Part shown: one piece after another, positions 55,632-64,000 of the stretch
Layout of the letters: every line of letters starts with the position of its first letter
How positions within the stretch are numbered: position 1 is the stretch's first letter
Source: Diadophis punctatus similis
Lineage: Eukaryota; Chordata; Lepidosauria; Squamata; Dipsadidae
Assembly (NCBI GenBank): GCA_023053685.1
Contig: JALIGW010000001.1
Coordinates: 72,015,240 to 72,079,239, forward strand
Length of the DNA stretch: 64,000 bases
Reading direction: 5' to 3'
Made by a program: the position numbers and the translations under genes
Notes under the pieces: generated by a model
Databases searched by the model: none
The model's input: the letters and a program-made list of their open reading frames with translations, nothing else
What the model was told of the DNA's origin: nothing

Positions 55632-57350
55632 CTACTTGTAGCGGCGGAAGGAGCGACCACCGCCCTTCCGAAAAGGACGCTTGGGGGGCTGATTGGAATT
55701 GGCCCTGTCCTGACCCTGATTTTGCCGGGTCGTGGCCCTCGGTTTGTTTTGGCTATACGAGGGCGCCCTGTACTGGCGTCGTGAGAACGCTGGGGCGGGG
55801 GCCTGTGGCTTGGCCTGAGCCTTCCTGGTGGCGTTGGGCAAGACCTTACGCTTGTCCTTAGTCTCGATGAGGTAGGGTTCTAGTGCCTCACCGAAGAGGG
55901 ACTGGTTCTTCACGGGGGCCCCGGCCAGACGCCACTTGTGCCGGCAGTCGGCGGGCCAGCTCCTCAACCAGTGCATCCGACGCGCCACCACGGAGGTGCC
56001 CATAGCTCTCGCAGCAAAGCGGGTGGCCTGGAGCGTAGCGTCCGAGGTAAACTGCGAGGCCGCAATAAGCTTGTTAATATCTTGCCTCGCGCGGACGTCT
56101 GACGGTGGGAGGTGTTCTTGTAGGGCCTTCAGCCAGCGAATGGAAGTCCGGCAAAAAAAGGACGCTGTGGCCGAGGCCTTGACGGCCCACGCGGCAGCTT
56201 GGTGAGTTTTCTGCAGCGCCTGTTCAGTGCGTCTGTCCTCCGGCCGCAGTAACTCCTCCGAGTCGCCCGGCATCTGTGCTGCAGAGTACAACGCTTTGAT
56301 GGGCGGATCCACCGGAGGCACCGGCAGATGTTGTGCTAGAGCGGCGGAGACATTGAAAAACCGCTTGTCAGCTGCCGAGGGGGCGACGCCTGCACAAGGG
56401 GAGGTCCACTGTTTGAGGACAGAATCCACAAACAGCTTGGGAGCTGGTACAACCTCAACTTGAGAGGTGGTCTCCTCAAAGAGAGGGTCCTCAGGCTCGT
56501 CGCCGGCGGGTGTCTGTTCCTTTGAGGAGAACTTGGCCGTAGCCCTGGCCTTGTGGAGCAGCGACTTGAAAAGGGCCGGGTTAAACAGGCCCGTGACTAC
56601 CGGAACCTCAGGAGTGAGATCCTCATCCTCCGAGAGTTCCAAGTCCAGCGGCTTGTCGTCCTGCTCATGAAGCGACAATGGGGACCCCTGCTCAGTATCT
56701 GCCGGCTGTGTCTCGGTGGCAGTCCTGGCTGGAGGGCGAGGTGGAGGCGGCTGGGTGACTGGTGCAGGAGGTGGCACCGTGTTGGCGACGTGTCTCATAC
56801 CTGCCTCTATACCCTGCGCGATGGCCGCCTGTATAAGCGCCTGTACCTCAGGACTGTAGAATTGAGCCTGCGCCGATGCGGGCGGGCGGGCCTCCTCCGC
56901 GCTGCAACTAGGCCTGGGGTCCTCCCAGATATCGTCCTCTCCCAGGCACAGATCTGGGTTGTCAAGTGAGAGAGTGCCCGAGGAGCGCCGGTCCCTCTGG
57001 GTGAATGTGCCAGAGGGCTCATGGTGCGCAGGTGAGGATGCGACAGCAGGGGGCAGCGCAGTCTGGTCTGGGTCCTTGGGGGCCTTGTCCTTGTCCCTGC
57101 TGGAGCGGCTGCTCTTGGAGGACTTGGCCTTCTCAGTCTCATGTCTGAGGGGGGAGCGATCCCTATGACCTCCAGAAGGGGGCAGTAGACTGGCAGCCCC
57201 ACCCTCCTTCTCCCTGGCCTGCCTGGGCTTATTCCTGCCCGAGGTGGCCTGAACAGACATGCTGGACCCTGCTCCTTGAAGCTGGCTGCCGAAGGTTGGG
57301 TGAATGGGCGCTTTTACGGCCCGATGGAAGATCCGGCTGAGTCCGGTCAT
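55632..57350 (-). CDS. DIRS-B gag-like protein, 572 residues, intact
   Basis: ATG at 57350 (MTGLSRIFHRAV); a second candidate Met (MSVQATSGRN) lies about 30 residues in and starts a Lys/Arg/Ser-rich N-terminus. The middle is Pro- and acid-rich (LELSEDEDLTPEVP). The conserved block FVDSVLKQW ... RTSIRWLKALQEH ... DINKLIAASQF ... LRSWPADCRHKWRL is shared with copy A. The C-terminus is Gln/Arg/Gly-rich with RKGGGRSFRRYK before the stop, a likely nucleic-acid-binding tail. No zinc knuckle is seen, as usual for DIRS gag. It would package element RNA. Identity rests on position and on the match between the two copies. Confidence 0.88.
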   Translation of the reverse strand: MTGLSRIFHRAVKAPIHPTFGSQLQGAGSSMSVQATSGRNKPRQAREKEGGAASLLPPSGGHRDRSPLRHETEKAKSSKSSRSSRDKDKAPKDPDQTALPPAVASSPAHHEPSGTFTQRDRRSSGTLSLDNPDLCLGEDDIWEDPRPSCSAEEARPPASAQAQFYSPEVQALIQAAIAQGIEAGMRHVANTVPPPAPVTQPPPPRPPARTATETQPADTEQGSPLSLHEQDDKPLDLELSEDEDLTPEVPVVTGLFNPALFKSLLHKARATAKFSSKEQTPAGDEPEDPLFEETTSQVEVVPAPKLFVDSVLKQWTSPCAGVAPSAADKRFFNVSAALAQHLPVPPVDPPIKALYSAAQMPGDSEELLRPEDRRTEQALQKTHQAAAWAVKASATASFFCRTSIRWLKALQEHLPPSDVRARQDINKLIAASQFTSDATLQATRFAARAMGTSVVARRMHWLRSWPADCRHKWRLAGAPVKNQSLFGEALEPYLIETKDKRKVLPNATRKAQAKPQAPAPAFSRRQYRAPSYSQNKPRATTRQNQGQDRANSNQPPKRPFRKGGGRSFRRYK

Positions 57351-58343
57351 GGGGGAGGCTGCTCGCCTGTCCGCAGGTGCCCTCGGTCACTGGAGGAGCT
57401 GCTGCGGCTGCCTGGCCGCCTCCCGGGCTCGTCTGGCGACGCTGCGGGGTGACAGCGGCAGTCGCGGCGAATTCTGCTCCACTCGGGAGCCGCGGGCCAG
57501 CTGGAGCTTCGACGCGTCACAGGGAGTTCCCCAGTGACGCGTCCCGACGAACTGCGGCTGCGCCGAGTCCCGAAGCCTGCCGATGGAGTTGCCGGCTGAG
57601 GTGAGCCCCGTGGAGTGCACCTGCGCGGCTAGTTGCTTTTAGAACAGCTGAGGGGCGGGTGAGCCGCTCCTCCAGGCACGCAATGTAGCCAACGAAAAAG
57701 GCGGCCTCGCAGCCGAAATAACTGCCGATGAGGCCGCCGCCCACACGACAAGGCCTAATTAGGCCCAAGCGCCGGTCAGGGCTCAAGAAGGCGTCAAGCG
57801 GTCGGCGAAGATCCGGCCGATGCCCGGCTGTCCCCCAGTGAGGAGGGGCGGTCGCGCAGGCCGACGTGCTGCCGAGTGGACCGCCAAACGCTCGCCCTCA
57901 CTAGGGGTCGCTCCCAAGGGGCCGACAGGTGTCTGGGGACCCAATTAAGGGAGCGAAGCGGAGAGAAGACCAAAGCCGCCCAAGCGCTAGGCTTCTGCGG
58001 TGTTAATATTATTATTGGGGTCTCTCTCCTGCGGAAGTGGCAAAGGCCACCCTGGCTGCAGGTCACCCAAGCGCCTGGCTTCTGTGACAGATGGATAACA
58101 GGAATGCCAGGCCGCAATGTGAGGAAGGCAGCCAGCCACCTAAGGTGGCAGAAGGCCGTGGACTAGGCCGGAGCCTGTCCAGGGGTTCCCAACACCACCG
58201 ATGGAGAGGGCAGGTGGGATCACTCACATTTGATAATTCTTGATAGTTGGTCTCGAACAGAAGAAGTTAGAATAGTAGAATAGTAGAAGGTGCAAGAACT
58301 GCGAAGATGGGGAGAAACAATCCTAGGCCTAGGACTGAGTCGA
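57351..58343 (-). other. DIRS-B 5' leader
   Basis: About 1 kb of GC-rich sequence between the ITR and gag, longer than in copy A, with two gcttctg(c/t)ggtgtt/gtgacag and caagcgc(t/c)(a/t)ggcttctg motifs also found in the copy A leader. No gene seen. Confidence 0.55.
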
Positions 58344-58457
58344 AAGAGGGGGATTATGGCACATTGACAGCTTTTATATGAGGTCAGACTCAGTCCTGAT
58401 TGGCTGATGGATGAGGTCATCCCAATCTTGGAGGCTAGCGCCACCCACTATGGAGAA
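58344..58457 (-). repeat. DIRS-B proximal ITR with promoter motifs
   Basis: Complement of the distal ITR. In element orientation it carries CCAAT (58403-58399) and TATAAAAG (58378-58371), 20 bp apart as in DIRS-A, pointing towards gag. The outermost bases ttctccatag match the ICR junction. Confidence 0.88.
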
Positions 58458-61606
<3,149 letters not shown>

Positions 61607-62018
61607 TAGAATTCCTAGAAGTGGAATTTGTTAAGATATTCATGAACTGGGAGAGCTATGTCAACAAGGTCAGCCAATGAATAGGCATAGCAACTAAGTC
61701 AGCCAATGGGAGCTAAACACTTCTGAGTCTGTGCAGAGAATCGAAACTGTTAACTTAAGCTTACAGCTGGGCGTGGCTCAGTCCCACTCTGCTCTCTGCC
61801 CCACTCTGAACTCTGAACTGAAAGCTTGTCTGCTTCTAGAAATGAAACTGTTTGTAACTACTTGTGTTTACTTGAAGAAATAATCTACTTATGGTATTGT
61901 AAATATATATATATTATTATGTTTATAAAGAAGTTTATGAATCCAGCTGAATCAGTCATCCGTGTGTGCTTCTGGAAATTGATTTTTCTGCAACAAACTC
62001 TGATAGAATTCCTAGAAG
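61607..62018. mobile_element. Unclassified insertion flanked by 15-bp direct repeats
   Basis: tagaattcctagaag is present at 61607-61621 and 62004-62018. The segment between (about 380 bp) starts ttgttaagatattc, has two agccaatg(a/g) CCAAT boxes, and ends ttttctgcaacaaactctga. The length of the repeats suits LINE-type retroposition; the contents look like an LTR promoter. No poly(A) tail. Confidence 0.5.
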
Positions 62019-62249
62019 GGATTTCACCTACACTCCTTTGTACTGTATAGAAAAAGAATATATACTATAAGAGCATCCTGTCCCTGGGATCAAGCAAGGT
62101 CCAGCATTTGGATCACAGAGGGGCAGCCCAATGCATGTGGGGAGCTCACATTCCCTCTATCCAGGGAAAGAAATCAAAGCCTTGCCAGAAATAGTTTAAA
62201 CTTTAGAGGCAAATCAGGAGTCAAATCAGTAGTAGAAGAGAGGTATGGT

Positions 62250-62450
62250 GGCTCAGTGGCTTAATGATGGTAGAGATGGTCTCTGCTCTGTTCGAGCTCG
62301 AGTCCTAGCACTGTTTGGCAGGGTGAGCTCCTGCCACTAACTTCAGTCCACTTAACAGTTCAAAAGCATGTTCTATGTGAATAGATAAATATGTACCACT
62401 TTGATGGAGAGACGAGTTGGTGCTCCATGCAGGCAGTCAAATTGTTGCCA
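62250..62450 (+). mobile_element. Degenerate tRNA-derived SINE (Sauria-type head)
   Basis: tatggtggctcagtggctta is an A-box region and gttcgagctcgagtcctagca a B-box region, followed by ggcagggtgagctcctgcc. The order matches the squamate SINE with that body. The 3' part is worn and ends without a clear tail. Confidence 0.6.
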
Positions 62451-62642
62451 GCTCTTAACCTTCCTGGTAAAAGCACCAATTTATGAGATGGTTCCATGGA
62501 AGGGAGGAGGCTTAGGATAATGCTGAAGGAATGGCCATTTATCTTTCTTTCTGGTGCAAGACAAGCTTGTCCTCCTGTGGTGCACCTTGGGAAGTGTGCG
62601 AGTGTGTCCTACAACAAACCTGGTACATTGGCAGCCATACTA

Positions 62643-62778
62643 ACCATGTTTCCCCAAAAATAAGACCCTGTCTTATATTTTTTTGAACCCTGAAATAAGT
62701 GCTTGGCCTTATTGCCATGCACTCAAAAGCCCAATTGGGCTTATTATTAGCGGATGTCTTATTTTGGGGGAAATAGGG
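62643..62778 (+). mobile_element. Short MITE, family E, internally deleted
   Basis: accatgtttccccaaaaataag ... gtcttattttgggggaaatagg with TA on each side. The left half is nearly the same as 5667-5898, including gaaccc(c/t)(a/g)aaataagtgcttggcc. Confidence 0.75.
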
Positions 62779-62784
62779 TACTAC

Positions 62785-63400
62785 TCTGCAATAGTTTTAC
62801 ATTTATACTCCATCATTCAAAAGTCAATATCTTATACATACGCTTATATCATCAATTATCAGTCTATTCTGCTTTTTTTCCGTTGCACTCCCCCTCTCTA
62901 CCTCCATCATCTCCTCCTACTTTCTTATTCCTTCACTTCTCCTCTACTCTCTCTACTCCTTCTCTTCCTCCCCTTCTACTTCCTCTTACATCCTCTTAGC
63001 CTTCCCGAGTACTCTTTTATCCTCTTATGTTTAACAGACTGATAATACAATCTCAAATTTAAGCTCTTCATATCCCTTCTAAGAAGAAATTTATTTGTTT
63101 TTTATCGTTTCTTTATATATAATACTTTGTTTCTAGGTATATGCTGCTAATTTCATCTTACCTCCACAAAAAGAAAGAAAAAAGAAAAAAAAAGAAAATC
63201 TAGTTTTGTCATCTGGGATATTCACCAATTATTTTTCCAATTCTACTCCTGAATTCTCTGCTGTTCATTAGTTTCCAAATTAGTTATTATTCTCCTACTT
63301 CTTAATTTTAGGCCAAATTGCTTCCTCCACTTTTTTGTCTCTTTATTCATTGTTTATGTTCCCCCCCCTCTATTTTATCACGAACTAAATACATTCCAAT
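62785..63400 (-). mobile_element. L1-type LINE 3' UTR, minus strand
   Basis: Reverse complement of 10330-11130 (for example ctccatcattcaaaagtcaatatctta, the pyrimidine-rich tcttcctccccttctacttcctctt run, and aattttaggccaaattgcttcctccac, which here encodes the end of the ORF on the minus strand). It has no SINE insert, so it shows the empty site of the SINE at 10761. Confidence 0.65.
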
Positions 63401-63974
63401 TTCTTATATTAATCATAAAATTTCTTCTTTGGTTATTTACACTCAAATTAAACATTTAACACTTGGAATATATGATTTTTAAATTTTACCTTTAAACATA
63501 TCTCATTTCTAAAAATAATAATACACAATCATAATATGCTTTTTCACTTACTAATCATCAAAATTCTTTCTGAATTATTCAATTAAGTATTCAACTCTTG
63601 AAATAATACATTTTTCCCTTTTAAAGTTTTTCATTTGAACAAATTCATATGTTAAAAAAAGAGTACACAATCATAATATATCTTTTAAGCTCTAGTATTC
63701 ATATTTATCATTCATATTTCTCATATTAACATTATTTTGTCTAAAATATCAAGTCTTTTAATTCATTGAACAATATTAATCTATATATAAAAGGACAGAA
63801 AAAAAATTCAACTCTTAATAAAATAATAACTCTAAATAAGAAGAAAAAAAACATTTCCATAATATTTCAATGTCATCATCCATTCCCTTTTAATTTCTCG
63901 ACTAATTCATATATATGTAAAAAACTCATATGTAAAAAACTCATTCCAGTTCATAGAGATCATAAAGAAACAAA
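63401..63974. other. AT-rich sequence, no gene seen
   Basis: Contains a repeated tacacaatcataatatg(c/t)(t/a)ttt at 63522 and 63664. Possibly older L1-derived DNA; not resolved. Confidence 0.4.
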
Positions 63975-63980
63975 ACTTAC

Positions 63981-64000
63981 AGCCCAGCGACCTACTTGTG
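63981..64000 (-). CDS. Possible exon 3' edge (next FMN1 exon upstream), cut by the window
   Basis: On the minus strand, ...caagtaggtcgctgggct is followed by GTAAGT (63980-63975), a perfect donor. Read to end in phase 0, as the downstream exon 60575-60662 needs, it gives QVGRWA. Twenty bases are too few to identify, so this is a splice-site hint only. Confidence 0.25.

Larger units (their letters stand above)
52350..58457 (-). mobile_element. DIRS-type tyrosine-recombinase retrotransposon, copy B (near-complete)
   Basis: A 6.1-kb element in reverse orientation with the same plan as DIRS-A: ITRs (52388-52492 and 58344-58449), outer extension 52350-52387, ICR 52571-52664, then gag, pol and recombinase on the minus strand. 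Gag is open for 572 residues. Pol and recombinase each carry one apparent single-base shift. It differs from copy A throughout (ITR core ggcgctagcc, different leader), so the two are separate subfamilies, not a recent duplication. It lies in the same sense as FMN1. Confidence 0.93.

Overview
The window is a piece of a reptile genome, almost certainly a squamate and probably a snake. It carries tRNA-derived SINEs of the kind common in squamates, CR1/L3, L2, L1 and BovB-like LINE remnants, an (AGAAT)n tract beside CR1-type 3' ends, and many short hAT-type elements with 8-bp target duplications. It is not bacterial: the long open frames belong to retrotransposons, and the host coding sequence is split into short exons.

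Host gene. Four consecutive exons of a formin FH2 domain lie on the minus strand at 60575-60662, 28082-28143, 5990-6081 and 2848-2977. Their splice sites and codon phases fit end to end (372 nt), and the peptide reads as FMN1 (formin 1). The window is therefore mainly FMN1 introns of about 32 kb, 22 kb and 3 kb. A possible further exon edge sits at the extreme right end.

Main mobile cargo. Two near-complete DIRS-type tyrosine-recombinase retrotransposons lie in these introns in opposite orientation. DIRS-A (11317-17145, plus strand, antisense to FMN1) is in the 22-kb intron. DIRS-B (52350-58457, minus strand, sense to FMN1) is in the 32-kb intron. Each has inverted terminal repeats carrying CCAAT and TATA boxes, an internal complementary region that is the complement of the joined outer ends, and gag, then RT-RNase H-methyltransferase-like pol, then tyrosine recombinase. 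DIRS-A keeps pol and recombinase open but has a frame change in a poly-G run of gag. DIRS-B keeps gag open but has one frame break in RNase H and one in the recombinase. They are two related subfamilies (core GGAGCTAGCC versus GGCGCTAGCC), and together they flank FMN1 exon 28082-28143 as an inverted pair.

Rest of the window. About twenty small DNA transposons can be seen, most with 8-bp target duplications and two or three with TA. One 721-bp composite at 36076-36796 appears to carry a CpG-rich promoter with a first exon and splice donor. A 408-bp solo LTR with a 5-bp duplication (26563-26970) splits an L2-like LINE. Several LINE remnants are nested in one another (for example 33190-34487 inside a CR1/L3 copy). 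Seven copies of one tRNA-SINE family occur, plus other SINEs. The remaining stretches are AT-rich intron in which I see no gene.
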